Shown here one piece after another: positions 1 to 12,846 of a stretch of DNA of 64,000 nt. The translations under genes and the position numbers were made by a program. Source of the stretch: Tanytarsus gracilentus (lineage: Eukaryota; Arthropoda; Insecta; Diptera; Chironomidae); the NCBI GenBank assembly GCA_038502055.1, contig JAXRKN010000044.1, positions 3,320,001 through 3,384,000 on the forward strand. The letters are read 5' to 3'. Position 1 is the stretch's first letter, and every line of letters begins with the position of its first letter. The notes under the pieces are model-generated. The model was not told the DNA's origin. It worked only from the letters and a program-made list of their open reading frames with translations, and did no database searches.

Positions 1-3000
1 GGAGTTGGTAGCGTATCCTTTTCCTTTGGCGCTGGCATTAAACTCAACAGCTGAAGACTCTCAATTGAGTTTTGGGGTAGCTGAAGCGATACAGATCTCT
101 CGTTTTGTATGAACTTCATATTGTTATTATCGCTTCCAAGCATTGTAATGAGACCCTGTTGATTATTCGAGCTCGAAAATTTAGCTAGTGGACTATTCGA
201 TGATCCATCTAAGCTCGATAGATCGCTGTTATTTTTATTAACTGGATGATGACTAGACGATGTGGACAGGCTCTGCTGTCGATGAGGTAATGTAGAGTTA
301 AGATGATGATGATGTTGATGGTGGTGTGAGGGTGAGAGGCTATTAATTGTGGCGGCACTCGCGGGACTCGATAAGCCATTTGTGTTTGTAGGGCTGGAAA
401 CGACGCCATAGCTAGCAACTCCCAAGCGTGTTGTGGGCGTGGTAGGGCGAGAATTTGTCGGTGTGACAGCGGGTATAATTGTTCGATTTTGCAGAATCTT
501 CTGACATGCCTCTTGAAACACCCGCTCGACATTTAAGCCATATGTTGAACAGGTCTCAAAATAAGAGCAACGTCTCAAATCATTGGCGAGCTTACGAGCT
601 CTCAAATCGTCAATGACACGAGGACAACGCTCGCTAATCGCATCTGGAAATTAGAGTTAATAAGATAAAGATGTTAATGAGAAATTTAAATAAGATTAAA
701 CAAAAAAATGTTTATATTGCGAATGAGATGTGAAAAAAATAAGAAGAAAGGGAAGGAGAGAAAAATTTGCCAAAAAAGGCGAAAATAGATATCAATAAAA
801 TTCACGAAGGCTCATGATCTCGACCGCGAAAACAAAAAACAGCTTAAAGAATTACCTTGAGTGCCGACAAGAATGATGGGAATGCTTTCAACGTTGCGAT
901 AGTGCGACATTTTTGTGTAATAAGCAAAAATCGCATTGAAGCTCGCCTCATTCTCCAGACTAAATACAAAAATTACAGCGTCAACCCATGCGGAAAACTG
1001 AAAGAAGATTTTTTTTTTATCATTGAGAGTTATATGATTAAGAATATAATAAACAATTGACATTATCAAAAAAAAATGTTTTACCGTAAAAAAAGTGTCA
1101 TTGTTAAGGCCGAAGAATTTTAGATTAACACACACAAACATACCTGCAATTCGGGTGAGCCGCCTTCGTCACGTATCAGCAGCAAATAACTTTGGTTGTC
1201 AATTTGAACTTCTTTTTTGAATCGTCCACCTTCGGGTGATTCCTCCTGCATGTAACTTCCAGTTAGATATCGATGCACTAGCGCTGATTTGCCGGAATTT
1301 AAAGCGCCAACAATTCCCAGCCTCAAGTCTGGCACCGATCTCGATAATGTCCACTCTTGACTATTCACAAATGAATCTAGAGGCGAGATTAAAAAGAAAA
1401 TGACGTATTGAAGCCAGTTAGTACATGAATCACACAGAAATTTTTTGTGAATGAATTTCAAATAATCATCTTTCTTTTCACGATGATGATGATGACTGCA
1501 TGCGTATTTCAGTTGAACAGCGAAAATTTTTTATTGCAATTTTTACCAGATTTTCTCTTGTCTCGGTCCAAGTGTCTGCTAGGTCGTTTCATTCGAAAAG
1601 ATCGCCGCAGTACCCGTCCAATTTTGGCAGGTTCGAAATGCTTTTTGTCACTCGACGAAGACGACGATGACGTTGTCACAAAGAAATTTTTAATAAGCGT
1701 CAAATTCATATTGGAATTAGTATGTCAAACGTGAGAATATTGATTAAATCGCCTGAAGAGTCCAATTTAAATTAATAATATTTAATGAGCTTAAGCCACA
1801 ATATGTATTGTCAACTCCATGCTTCGTAGCCGACTGACTTTGAAAAACCAAAATAAGCCTGTGTGGTGGCCTCTGTTTCTCTCTTTTTGAAAACTGTTCG
1901 TATTGTCTCTGTGAATGTGAACATATCGACATTGCCATATGTCTAAAAGAATGTGTACGAATGTATTTTCGCTCTCTTCTTTTCATATATTCACATATAT
2001 ATTTGAACATTAGAAGGAATTTGTTATCTGTTATCAGTTTAAAACTATTTTCAACTGAATGGCAAAAATGAGGAACAACTCTTTTCTTATCAACAATCAA
2101 CTTGCTGTGTTGTTAACGAATCGCAATAATAAAAATTGCATTTGGCTGATAAAAAAAAAATAAATAAATTTATGTGTGGAGTCGATAATTGTTATTAGAT
2201 TTTCAAAAAATATTTTGCGCTACTGTGCAAACAGAAACGATTTATCGATTTATTTCAAGTGTCTGCACAATCACATTAAAATATTTTTTTTTCGGGATGC
2301 CGCATTTATGCAAAATTAAATCTCTCAACTATGTGCGGGTGCAAAAATATTTTTTTGGCAATAATTTCATGATTTATTGGACATTATTTGAGAAAATTTA
2401 TTAATGGAAGATTTAAATTTTTATTGAATTTTAAACGAATTTAAAAAAATTAGAATTTTATAAAATCTGAAATTTTGCACACGAATCACTTTTTTCCCAC
2501 ATGCAATATTTATTTTCTAAAGATAAACTAATTTTACGCAAAAAAAATTGTGTCTGGCATTTAATCAAATTTATTTGGAGAATTCAATAGAGAGCAAACT
2601 GAAAATGCCGGAGAATTTACGGAAATTAATTTTCCAGCTTGTATACACACACACACACACACACATATAGGAAAACATCCAGGAGGATGATTTTTTTTTC
2701 AATTAAAAGTGAAAGGCGGAGAGAAAAGGACTAATATAAAATAATTGGATTATTTGATATAGATCAGAATCGGGCGCCGGGTCATCTCGCACAATTATTA
2801 TTCAGTGGTAATTTATTCAGAAGTTTTCTATAAATTTTCAAACCATCTGTTCGCTCAATTAAAGCGTATGGGTTTCAGAAATATTATGCTACGGGCATTC
2901 CGTTGTGTTCACAACATCTTGTGAAGTGAGCGATTTTAATAAAATGTCACACATCATGAATAAAAATGCGGTCAGAGCTGAACATAATTAGTTTAAAATG

Positions 3001-4020
3001 CTACACGATTAAAAGGACGATAAAGTCAAGTGAGGAACGCTATTTATGTTCAATTGACTGTGATGAATTCATTTTCAAGAACGTGGTAACCGCGAACATG
3101 TGTGTATATTTTTCTATGATCGTGTCTGGAATCGCTATTGGTTTATTATTTTTTGCCTAGAGCGAACTTTAAGATTTCAGGCGAGAACGTCGATTGCAAA
3201 CTATGAGAAATTTATGAGGACAGGAAATTCTCTGTCCTATTATGGAAATCGAATGCATGCACAATCATTCGCCAACGGAAGTGGCAAGTGGCCAATTTTC
3301 CTTAGGGACATTTTTTTTATGCCAAAAACAATTCCGAGAAGTCTCTCTCTCTCTCTCTTTTATGGCCTCTCCATGTGTGTATTTTTATTTGCAGGGTGCG
3401 TGCACGAATCCTTATATTACTTTCATTGCCATTTTCATGACACACATAACTTTTATTTTAAGCCGGTAGACGCGTGGTCATCATCATCATCATTATAATG
3501 GAGCATAACTTACCTTCAATATTCACGATGTGCTCACGAATTTGGGTGGCTATTTGTAGATCGGGAATGAGTTCGATCAAGTCATAAACAGCGTATATTG
3601 AGGGATGAACAGACTCGAATCGCTGGAAAATTTTAAGGAACATTAAAGTTTTGAATTGGCTTTTGAAGGGTAGATTTTTAGGCTCAAAATGAATTAATTA
3701 GGAGCAAAAAATTATTTTAAAGAAGTTAAAAATTTAATTTAATTATTTAACACGTCGTAGTTAAATTTTTTTTAATACTAAACGAGTTATTTGAATTATT
3801 TAACTTCAATAGACTTTTTTAAGTGTACATTCTTGATGAACAATTTTTTTCCATATATACGCCAGTCAATAAGCTACGAATGTGTTTATATCGACAGTGA
3901 AATGGAATGAGAAGAAGAAAAATCAATAGGCACCTGAATCTCTTGCCGAATTGCAAACGGATTGTTAATAATTGCTTGAAGCTGTGATCTTGAAGTCGAA
4001 TTATTGTTGTTTATTGCCAT
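1..4020 (-). CDS. CenG1A: CenG1A (centaurin gamma / AGAP): N-terminal GTPase-like part, runs off left edge
   Basis: AGAP-family Arf GTPase-activating protein. Family members carry an N-terminal GTPase-like domain, then PH, ArfGAP and ankyrin domains. Only the first part lies here. Exons in gene order are 4020-3934, 3622-3514, 1376-1144, 997-856 and 643-1 (open at the edge), all with GT/AG borders and consistent phase, giving 404 codons. The protein begins MAINNNNSTSRSQ. The P-loop GALNSGKS is at about residues 89-96, a DxxG motif (DEGG) follows, and the usual NKxD guanine motif is replaced by TQDA at about 189-192, as is normal in this family. The GTPase fold ends near FETCSTYGLNVERVF. It is followed by a Ser/Thr/Pro- and His-rich low-complexity stretch including a His/Gln run. 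A large intron (1377-3513) holds simple repeats. The start is the only upstream ATG joined in phase. Identification is by recognition of the highly conserved N-terminus; the domains that prove ArfGAP activity are outside the window. Confidence 0.9.
2645..2665. repeat. (AC)n microsatellite in CenG1A intron
   Basis: About ten AC dinucleotide repeats within the 2.1-kb third-exon-flanking intron of CenG1A. It is a simple repeat with no further function visible. Confidence 0.9.
3342..3357. repeat. (TC)n microsatellite in CenG1A intron
   Basis: Eight TC dinucleotides in the same intron. On the gene's own strand it reads as GA repeats. Confidence 0.85.
3478..3493. repeat. (TCA)n microsatellite next to a CenG1A splice donor
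   Basis: Five TCA trinucleotides about 20 bases inside the intron from the donor at 3513. It is length-variable DNA close to a splice site. Confidence 0.8.
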
Positions 4021-6930
4021 CTTTCTCTTTTCCTCCCTTCCTTAATGCGATGCGAAATTCTAAATATTTTTTTTATCTTTTCTGTTTTTATTTTTATTTT
4101 TTTCTTCGAAGAACTTTCTCTTTCACTTAATTCACTGCAACAGCCATCTTTGGTTGAAGATGCTTCTTTATCACTTTACTGTGTCCTTTTTTTGGGATAA
4201 TACTAGAGAACTTGCATGTTTAAGAGCTTGTGTACACGATTTTTTTTAGATTCCTTTTTTCAAGGCGACACGAAAACTCATGTTTTCACTCTAAACTCAG
4301 AAAAATATCGACAAACTTCACTCGCATCCACTTCCTTGCGTGCTTAATCACATCGTGAGTCGATAACGAGTGCTCAAGAACTTCTAAATACGTATTAAAT
4401 TCATCAGAAGAAAAATTTTGTTAAAAAATTGTCAGATTGTAAAAAATATTTGTTCAAAAACTTTTTGGCCGTTAAATAATTTGTTGTGCATGATTTTTAA
4501 AAATTGTTCATTGTGGCTTAAATAATTGGTTTAATATTTTGTGGATAGTTTTAAAATGTTTAATTAAGTGTGTACATGCATTACAGAAAATTTAAATCAT
4601 CAGAGAAGTGGACTTAACCGTCCAAAAATATCGCGGGGGAAACGAGTTAAAAGAAATTGCGTAAAAGTAGTCGAGACACCTAAAATTCAAAAAGTGTCCT
4701 CACTAATCAAAACAGGCTTTGCAGAAAGGACTTTTCTGAGTGCAAAAAAAATATTATAAACTTAAAAAATTAATTTAGTCAAAGCAAAGCTGCCGAAAAC
4801 AAATCAAAAGAAAATTCAATCGAGTCGATTGTGAACGATCAAGTGAAATTTGTGCGATATTAAGAGAATTTAGAGTTTGTAAGTTTGAATTAATTAATCT
4901 TTGGTGAAACTTTAAAATTCGGCGAAAAGTGAAGAAGTAAAAGATATCGACAAGAATTGAAATAAATAAAAAATTATATGTGAAAAACATCCCGACAGCA
5001 CGCGCCTTTTGGATAACCTTGAAAGATTTTTAGTGCAAAAAAAACTAAATAATTTCTTAGTTTTGCGCTGTCATGCAGTAAAAAAACATCGTTTAATATC
5101 ATCATTATTTAATTAAGCATTCGAGCGTTAAAAAGATAACCATAGACTTAGTGACTATTTCAGAAGAGTCGATAAAATTTCGTGTGTACATTTTTTTTTG
5201 GCAGAAAGATCTACGCAATTTATTGATTTTCTCTAACGTCATGTTTCTTTTCTGTTTCTTTTTCTCCTCTTGTTCGTCCACTTACGATTGACAAGAGTTT
5301 TGAGTATAGAATATTGTCGAAAGAATTTTGAATCAAAGAAAACGTTCTGATAAAATTTTAACGGCTTTGATTTTTTTAAATAAATATTCCGTTTAGATTT
5401 TTAAAAATTCAAAAAAAAGTAAAAACTATAAAAAGTTTATTAAATTTTTTAAACACATTTCAAGATTCAACCAAAAAATGTGTCACTTCTCGGCAACAAT
5501 GTGTAAAACAGCTCATAGAAAAAATTCCTTTTAATCTCGCGAATATGCGGCGTGATCAAAATTATCTCATAATCCGGTTCTTGAGTCTTAATTTTTTTTA
5601 AATGATTTTAATTAATTTGCAAGCTTAAAAAGTTTTTCGATCGCTTAAATTTTCAAAAAAAAAACTATTTACGCTCAACGTCCAGTGCTGGTTTCGCTCA
5701 AATATGCTCTCTTGCCTCTTTTCATTTTTGGTGAACTAAAACTTTTTACTCACCTTCTCAGTCTTCGTTTAGCTGTTTTCAAAAGCAGTTCGGTTGGAAG
5801 TGGCATTCCTCGAAATTATTATAACGTGAGTGTTTTGTAGGCCCATACAACGGCACTTTTCTTTTATATAATTCAATGCAAATGATGTTGAAGCTTTATT
5901 GTGTTTATTCGTTTATGGAATTAATTAACCAGATTCCATAAAGTGCATTCTCCTGCGATAACAAAAAAAAGAGTGATGTTTGCAAAAAAAATAAGAACTT
6001 TTATCGAGTGAAAAAAATATACCTTTCAATTGGTCATAAACATCATACGATGATCATTCGACTTGAATATTGTGTTCACTTATTACTACGGAAGGAAAAA
6101 AATTTGCCTATTTTTTTTAAAATATACAAATGCGAATGGTGCAATACTGATAACGTCACTGATTGTGATCAATTCAGTTCTGCCTATCAATGATTATAAT
6201 ATTTTTTTTTATAAATACAATTGTATAGGAAATGCTTTTACACTATTTCACCTATTTACGGTCGCTCAATTATCAATTCAACGTGTTATCGAAAGTTGAT
6301 TTTTGGTAATGTGTTAATTTAATTAATTCCCTTTTGATTTATCGATGTGTTTGTCGATAACCAACATAATTGTGTCGAGAAGCTTAAAAAGGAATTTAAG
6401 CGGTTATTTTCCTTGATGATTGAGAGATGATATCAGTAAAGCCCTCTCCGCTGGAACCAAGCGAGCATTTGATGTTTTATTTACCGTGTCAGTTAAATGT
6501 GACGAAACATTCTTAGTTAAACATGTTGCTTTACATAAAGCGTTAACACGTTAAATGGCCAAAAGCACATGGCATAGTGCTGTCGTGTGTACACGATTTG
6601 AGGAAGGAAAAACAACAACTTTCACCGAAAAAAAAATGTATTACGACACACACAACAACTTACAAATGCAGTTTTTTTTTCACCAAAAATCTCTGACGCG
6701 ATTATTTAACATTTTCACTTTCTTTTGTTTTTCCTTCCCACTTCGCTTGAGACATCTTATATACAATCTTTTTTTTCATGCGGACAATCAAATTTTTTGT
6801 TAATCAAATAACAAGAGCTTTATTTATCTAAGCGACACATTTTTATTTATTTCTTTCTCTCTTTCCCTTCCATAAAAAAATATTTGTGTGTTTGCATAAA
6901 GTGATCAAGTGAAATCATCTTCAAATCACC
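4021..6930. other. Divergent intergenic / 5' UTR region between CenG1A and ATP-citrate lyase
   Basis: This 2.9-kb stretch separates two genes transcribed away from each other, so it must hold both promoters and 5' untranslated exons. It is AT-rich with many A/T homopolymers. The open frames here are short and lack convincing codon usage or splice partners, and I assign no gene. No TATA/initiator pair stood out strongly enough to place either start site. The last ~30 bases before 6931 (AATCACC before the ATG) form a reasonable Kozak context for ATP-citrate lyase. Confidence 0.6.
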
Positions 6931-9900
6931 ATGTCGGCTAAGGCGATTCGTGAGGCAACTGGAAAAGAGTTGATAAATAAGTATTTGGAAGGTGGAAATG
7001 AAGTTGGTGTGGCAAAGAGCCGTTTTGCATCGGTCACCGAAACAACAGATTGGAGTCAATTGGCTGTCGAACATCCATGGCTCGAGACGACAGTAAGTAT
7101 ATATTTTACAAATGATTGACGACAGAGTGGGATGATGACGATAATGAATAAATTAATGTGAAGCCCTTTGTGCTTATTTGAGATAGAAATTAGAAAGCTT
7201 CTAATGAATTTCAGCGAATATTGTCTGGGTCAACGTGACTTTAGTCTCCTTTCTAAAATCAAGTTTTTCCCGTATTTTAGCATCACGAGAATATAATAAT
7301 TTTTTTGAAGATTTACTAATGCTTAATTTTCGGACTCAAAACTTGTTTTATTAGCAAAAAAATGTGTGCGATGATGACGTGCCTTGATCGGATGGTTAAA
7401 GTACGATTGTAATAATTTTTGTGCTTTCGTGAACGAAAACTTTAAAGACGTCACAGGTTTTTAGTTTATTTTAAATTGTTAAATCATCAGCAAACAATGT
7501 TTTCCTTAAACAAAATTAATTCAATCCAGATGACACGTGAAACAGATTATCATGAACTAAAACAACTTTTTTTGTTGACTTTATTAATATTTTTTTTTAA
7601 AAAAATTTGTTCACCTTCTGAAGGCTCAAATGACGTCAACAAAGACAACAATGTGTTGTTCTATTTTGTACTTTAAAAAGTTCGAGGTCAAGTTAAAGAG
7701 TTTGTCTGTTGTCTCAAAAGTGTTTCAACACACTCCTGGAACTATTTAATTATTAAAGTTTATCAAAAAAAAATTCAAGATATCGTTCATTGGCCTTCAT
7801 TAGAAAAAATAAATTTGAATATCTCGAGTTATTTCGCGTGATAAATTTAAATGAAATCAGGAATTGAAAGGAGAAAAATCACGTGCAATGTTCTTTTTTT
7901 TCATGCATTTTAAAAAGACAACTCGAAACCGGATTTATCGAAAATTGCACGTGTTCACTCGAATGGGTTTTTTAATCTTGTGCTAATAAATTTTCCGTTT
8001 ACATTTCAGCCTCTCGTTGTGAAACCCGACCAGCTTATTAAACGTCGTGGTAAATTGGGATTGATTGCAGTTAACAAAAACTTTCAGCAAGTCAAGCAAT
8101 GGGTTAACGAGCGCATGGCCAAAGATCAGAAAATTGCTAATGCTACTGGAAAATTACGTAACTTCATTATCGAGCCATTTATTCCGCACAAGGAAGCTGA
8201 GGAAGCATATGTGTGCATTTATTCGCATAGAACTGCCGATACGATTCTCTTCTATCACCAAGGCGGTGTCGATATTGGCGATGTCGATGCAAAAGCGCTC
8301 AGACTCGAAGTGCCCGTCGGTGCAAATACGAACGTTGATGAGATAACGAAAACTTTGTTAATAGAAATTTCGGCTGACAAAAAGTCGTAAGTTGATGCAA
8401 AAAAAAAATCAAATTAAATTTTAACTCAAATATTTTTCTGCAGACGTGTCGCTAAATTTGTTTACGCGCTCTATCAGCTCTATGTCGATCTTTATTTTAC
8501 GTACATGGAGATAAATCCACTTGTTGTGACCGATGAGTCAATCTTTATTTTGGATCTTGCTGCAAAAATTGATGTAACTGCCGATTTTATTTGTCGTCCA
8601 AAGTGGGGTGATATCGAGTATCCACCGCCTTTCGGCCGTGACGCATATCCAGAGGAAGCCTACATTGCTGATTTAGACGCAAAATCAGGAGCCTCTCTTA
8701 AGTTGACAATTTTGAATCGTAATGGACGCATTTGGACAATGGTTGCGGGTGGCGGTGCTAGTGTCATCTATTCAGACACAATTTGCGACTATGGCGGCGC
8801 ATCAGAGTTGGCTAACTATGGAGAGTACAGTGGTGCTCCATCGGAACAACAAACCTATGAGTATGCAAAGACAATTTTAAACCTTATGACGTCATCGCCG
8901 AAGCATCCCGATGGAAAAGTTCTCATCATTGGTGGCGGTATCGCAAACTTCACCAATGTCGCTGCAACATTTAGTGGTAAGTGCGAGATTATATTTAATT
9001 TAATCAAATAGTTAATTAATTGAATAAATAATTATTTAGGAATCATTACTGCGCTTCGTGAATTTATGGCGCGTTTGGTTGAACATAAGGTTTCAGTGTT
9101 TGTGCGTCGTGCCGGACCAAATTATCAGGAGGGTCTCCGTCGCATGCGTGAAATTGGCGCTACATTGGGCATTCCTTTACACGTCTTTGGCCCAGAAACT
9201 CACATGACGGCAATTTGCGGTATGGCATTGGGCAAGAAACCAATTCCAAACTCTGCCGATCTTCATTTCGCAACTGCAAACTTTCTCTTGCCCGGAGGAC
9301 AACAACAGCAGGAACAACGTAAAATGACATCTAGTCAAGTGGATGGTGAGTTAGTTTTGCACTCGAAAAGTTTTTTATATTTTTTTTGTTGAGTTGATCT
9401 TGATGCTAATACAACCATAAGAAAATTATCATGCATCACCGTATGGTTTTCATCAATTTTATTTGTTTTTCTCTCTCTTTTTTTATAAATCACATCATCA
9501 CACGAATTCCCGCCGAACATTTTTGCTTGCTCCATCCACATACATTGATTTTTTTTGTTATTCCCCACAACCATCCACATCATCCACAAAAAAAACCGTC
9601 ATTGGAATCATGCACGATCAAATAATTTTGCCATGTGTTTGTGTTTTTATATTGAAATAATTATGTGCTTGTTCATGCTCGTGATAAAGGAACCAAGAGA
9701 ATTACACTAAACTCCTCTGCTATAGGTCAAAATGCTAAAAGCACTTCAATGAATTCATCATTCCGCGCCGGTGGCACTCCATCAACAATCGAATACCGTA
9801 AGCTCTTCTCAAAGACCACCAAGGCAATCGTATGGGGCATGCAAACTCGCGCCGTACAATCAATGCTCGATTTTGACTTTATCTGTCGCCGCGAAGAGCC

Positions 9901-11920
9901 ATCCGTTGTTGCTATGGTAAACTTTTTTTTAATTACTTTAATTACGAATTTATTTTTAATTGTATTTATTTTCAAGGTTTATCCATTCACCGGCTATCAC
10001 CGTCAAAAGTTCTACTGGGGTCACAAGGAGATTTTAATTCCAGTCTACAGTAAAATGTTGGATGCAATCACAAAACACAAAGACGTTGATGTTCTCGTTA
10101 ATTTTGCATCACTTCGTTCCGCTTTTGAGTCATCACTTGAGGTCGTAAATGATTTTCCTCAAATTCGTACTATCGCGATTATCGCCGAGGGCATTCCCGA
10201 GAATATGACGCGCAAATTGAATGTCGCCGCTCAAGCTAAGGGAGTTTCAATCATTGGACCGGCCACCGTTGGTGGAGTCAAACCTGGATGTTTTAAAATT
10301 GGAAACACTGGTGGAATGCTCGATAATATTCTCCACTCAAAACTCTACCGTCCAGGAAGGTGAGCTAATTAAAAAAATAATAATTTAATTGTTGTTTTAA
10401 TTTGTTATATTTTAGCGTTGCCTACGTATCACGCTCCGGAGGAATGTCAAATGAATTGAATAACATTATCAGCAATACAACTGATGGCGTGTTTGAGGTA
10501 TTAATTGCAAACATTTTACGTTTATTAAAAAAAATTATATAATAATATTTTTTAGGGTGTCGCTATCGGAGGTGATCGTTATCCTGGAACTACTTTTATG
10601 GATCATATCATGCGCTATCAAAATGACGATGAGGCAAAATTGATTGTACTTCTCGGTGAAGTTGGCGGTGTCGAAGAGTATGAAGTTTGTGAAGCCCTTA
10701 AAGATGGTCGAATCACGAAGCCCCTCATTGCTTGGTGCATTGGAACTTGCGCTGGTATGTTTACATCAGAAGTTCAATTTGGACATGCTGGATCTTGCGC
10801 ACAATCTGACATGGAAACAGCAGCTGCCAAAAATAAGTCTTTATTGGAGGCCGGCGCTCATGTTCCAGACTCTTTTGATACGCTCGGAGATTTGATTTAT
10901 CGTGTCTACGACGATATGGTACAAAGTGGACAGATTGTTCCTGCCGAAGAAGTTCCACCACCGACAGTGCCAATGGACTACAATTGGGCACGTGAATTGG
11001 GTTTAATTCGCAAGCCAGCTTCGTTCATGACATCAATTTGCGATGAGCGTGGTCAAGAATTGCTCTATGCTGGCATGCCAATCAGTGAAGTGCTGACGAA
11101 AGATGTAGGAATTGGTGGCGTGGTCTCGTTGTTGTGGTTCCAACGCTGTCTTCCACCATACGTCTGCAAATTCTTCGAGATGTGCTTGATGGTCACTGCG
11201 GATCACGGACCTGCCGTCAGTGGCGCTCACAATACAATTGTTTGTGCTCGCGCTGGAAAAGATTTAGTCTCGTCACTCGTATCCGGCTTGTTGACAATCG
11301 TAAGCTCTTTTTTTTCATTTTATTTCAATAATTAATATAATATTTTAGGGTGATCGATTCGGCGGTGCTTTGGATGGTGCTGCAAAACAATTTTCGGAAG
11401 CTTATGACTCAAATATGCATCCGATGGAGTTTGTTAACTTAATGAGAAAGAAGGGGCAGTTGATTATGGGAATTGGTCACCGCGTCAAGTCAATCAATAA
11501 TCCAGATATTCGCGTGAAAATTATCAAGGAATTTGTTCTCGAAAATTTCCCATCAAAACCATTACTCGAATATGCTTTGGAGGTTGAGAAAATTACAACT
11601 AGCAAAAAGCCCAATTTGATTCTCAATGTGGACGGTGTCATCGCCACTTGCTTTGTTGATATGCTCAGAAATTGCGGTGCCTTTTCAAGGTATGACTTTA
11701 CAATATAAAATTTGCATAATAATTTTTTGTAATTCATTGCAGTGAGGAAGCGCAAGAGTACATCAACATTGGAGCAATCAACTCGTTGTTTGTTTTGGGA
11801 CGTAGTATTGGATTTATTGGCCATTACATGGATCAGAAACGCTTGAAACAGGGTCTCTATAGACATCCATGGGATGATATATCGTATGTTTTACCAGAAC
11901 AATATAACGTTAACAACTAA
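6931..11920 (+). CDS. ATPCL: ATP-citrate lyase (complete, 10 coding exons, 1098 aa)
   Basis: Cytosolic enzyme that splits citrate with ATP and CoA into acetyl-CoA and oxaloacetate, feeding fatty-acid and sterol synthesis. Exons: 6931-7092, 8010-8386, 8444-8976, 9040-9345, 9726-9916, 9977-10359, 10416-10497, 10556-11299, 11349-11689, 11743-11920. All junctions are GT/AG and in phase, and the sum is 1099 codons including TAA. The protein starts MSAKAIREATGKELI. The N-terminal half holds the ATP-grasp / succinyl-CoA-synthetase beta-like region, then GGGIANFTNVAATF. A CoA-ligase alpha-like part carries the phosphohistidine motif FGHAGSC, with the histidine at about residue 755. The C-terminal citrate-synthase-like domain includes SGAHNTIVCARAGKDL, GDRFGGALDGAA and MGIGHRVKS. 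The protein ends YVLPEQYNVNN. Length matches animal homologues (about 1100 aa). Intron 1 is the longest and contains E-boxes and a CRE (separate entries). Nothing looks broken. Confidence 0.98.
7631..7638. promoter_or_regulatory. Perfect CRE palindrome in ATPCL intron 1
   Basis: The octamer TGACGTCA is the full cAMP-response-element consensus for CREB/ATF-type bZIP factors. It sits in intron 1 of ATP-citrate lyase. A related GACGTCAC lies at about 7447-7454. Function is inferred only. Confidence 0.35.
7880..7953. promoter_or_regulatory. Pair of CACGTG E-boxes in inverted arrangement, ATPCL intron 1
   Basis: CACGTG occurs at 7880-7885 and 7948-7953. The flanks extend the symmetry: the first reads CACGTGCAAT and the second ATTGCACGTG, so the two 10-mers are inverted copies. 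bHLH-zip factors such as Mondo/Mlx, Myc or USF bind CACGTG, and lipogenic genes are known sugar-responsive targets. The spacing (68 bp) is wider than the classic 5-bp carbohydrate response element, so the role is conjectural. Confidence 0.3.
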
Positions 11921-12761
11921 ATTATTACGAAAAAAAAATGTTTTAACTTAACACCTACATAAATATGAGTACATGCTCACTCTCATCGCTTAAAATATCG
12001 ATCGAATGCGTCAAATCTTAGACTAAAATATCATTAAAAAAAATATGATGCATTTATTTATGGTAGATCTTATTTAGATTGTATGATTTTCTTCTTCGAA
12101 TCATAAATTTATTTGATTTAAGGAGGATAAACGTAACGTAAAATATATAAAGTCGATGCATAGCATTTAAAAACTGCACTGAAACAAGAAAAAAATATTA
12201 AAATGGATCAAGCACCAAGATAAATGTGTTATATGTAGGAAATTGTTGATGTTTTTTTGCACCATGAATGAAATATTGTAGAAAGTAAACTTTTGCACAA
12301 ACATACTATAAAGTTAAAAAAAAATATGACCGTGGTTGGATTATTGTAATTATTTTTATTATAAACATTCCTCTTAAAAAAGGAAGCTTAAAGCGCAAAA
12401 ATTTACTCATTTGTCTTTTTCTCTCTTTTTTAAATTCTTTTTCTGCCTAAGTTCAATTAGTTGAAATTTATAATTAAAAAATGGGTTTTGTGAGTCATTT
12501 CTTTTTTTTTTTAAAAAAAAATTATTCATAGGAAAATATTCAAAACTTTTTTGTTTTAATTAACATGATAAGTTTGAAATGAATAAAAAAATGTTTTAAA
12601 TGCAACCGCAAAAAATGAATATTGTTAGGTTTTTTAATATTTTTTCAGAAATATTTTTAAAAAATTGAATAATTGAGCTTTCTACAAGTTATGAAATAAA
12701 AATCTTCTCATATGACATGACTCATCTATGAACATTTCACAACCGTACGAAAAACATTTTG
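11921..12761. other. 3' UTR of ATPCL and AT-rich spacer
   Basis: There is no open frame of note. ATPCL's 3' UTR begins here. Exact AATAAA hexamers occur only farther down (around 12580 and 12690), while variants such as CATAAA and TATAAA lie nearer, so the poly(A) site cannot be fixed. A perfect AP-1-type site TGACTCA lies at 12718-12724, about 75 bases upstream of the start site proposed for the next gene. Confidence 0.5.
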
Positions 12762-12797
12762 TATAAAACCAATTTTTATTTTCGACTAAAATTCAGT
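12762..12797 (+). promoter_or_regulatory. TATA box plus arthropod initiator for the gag-like gene
   Basis: TATAAA at 12762-12767 and the arthropod initiator TCAGT at 12793-12797 are spaced so that the initiator A (12795) lies 33 bases from the TATA start, close to the canonical distance. The predicted 5' UTR is 52 bases. This is the clearest core promoter in the window. Confidence 0.6.
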
Positions 12798-12846
12798 CTG
12801 CTTCGTTCGCTTCTCCTGTAAAGAATCATTAAACTCGAATTATAAA

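Noticed and set aside
1447..2100. Plus and minus ORFs in the large CenG1A intron
   Set aside because: Low-complexity Asp/Ser/Phe runs produced by GAT/TTC repeats, with no splice partners that keep CenG1A in phase.
8065..8346. Alternative-frame ORF within ATP-citrate lyase exon 2
   Set aside because: The overlapping frame is the conserved ATPCL exon with proper splice phase; the other frame has no motif.
9346..9725. Possible alternative exon in the ATPCL intron with less AT-rich sequence
   Set aside because: No segment with acceptor, in-phase open frame and donor could be assembled confidently; the plain 9345-to-9726 junction keeps the frame.
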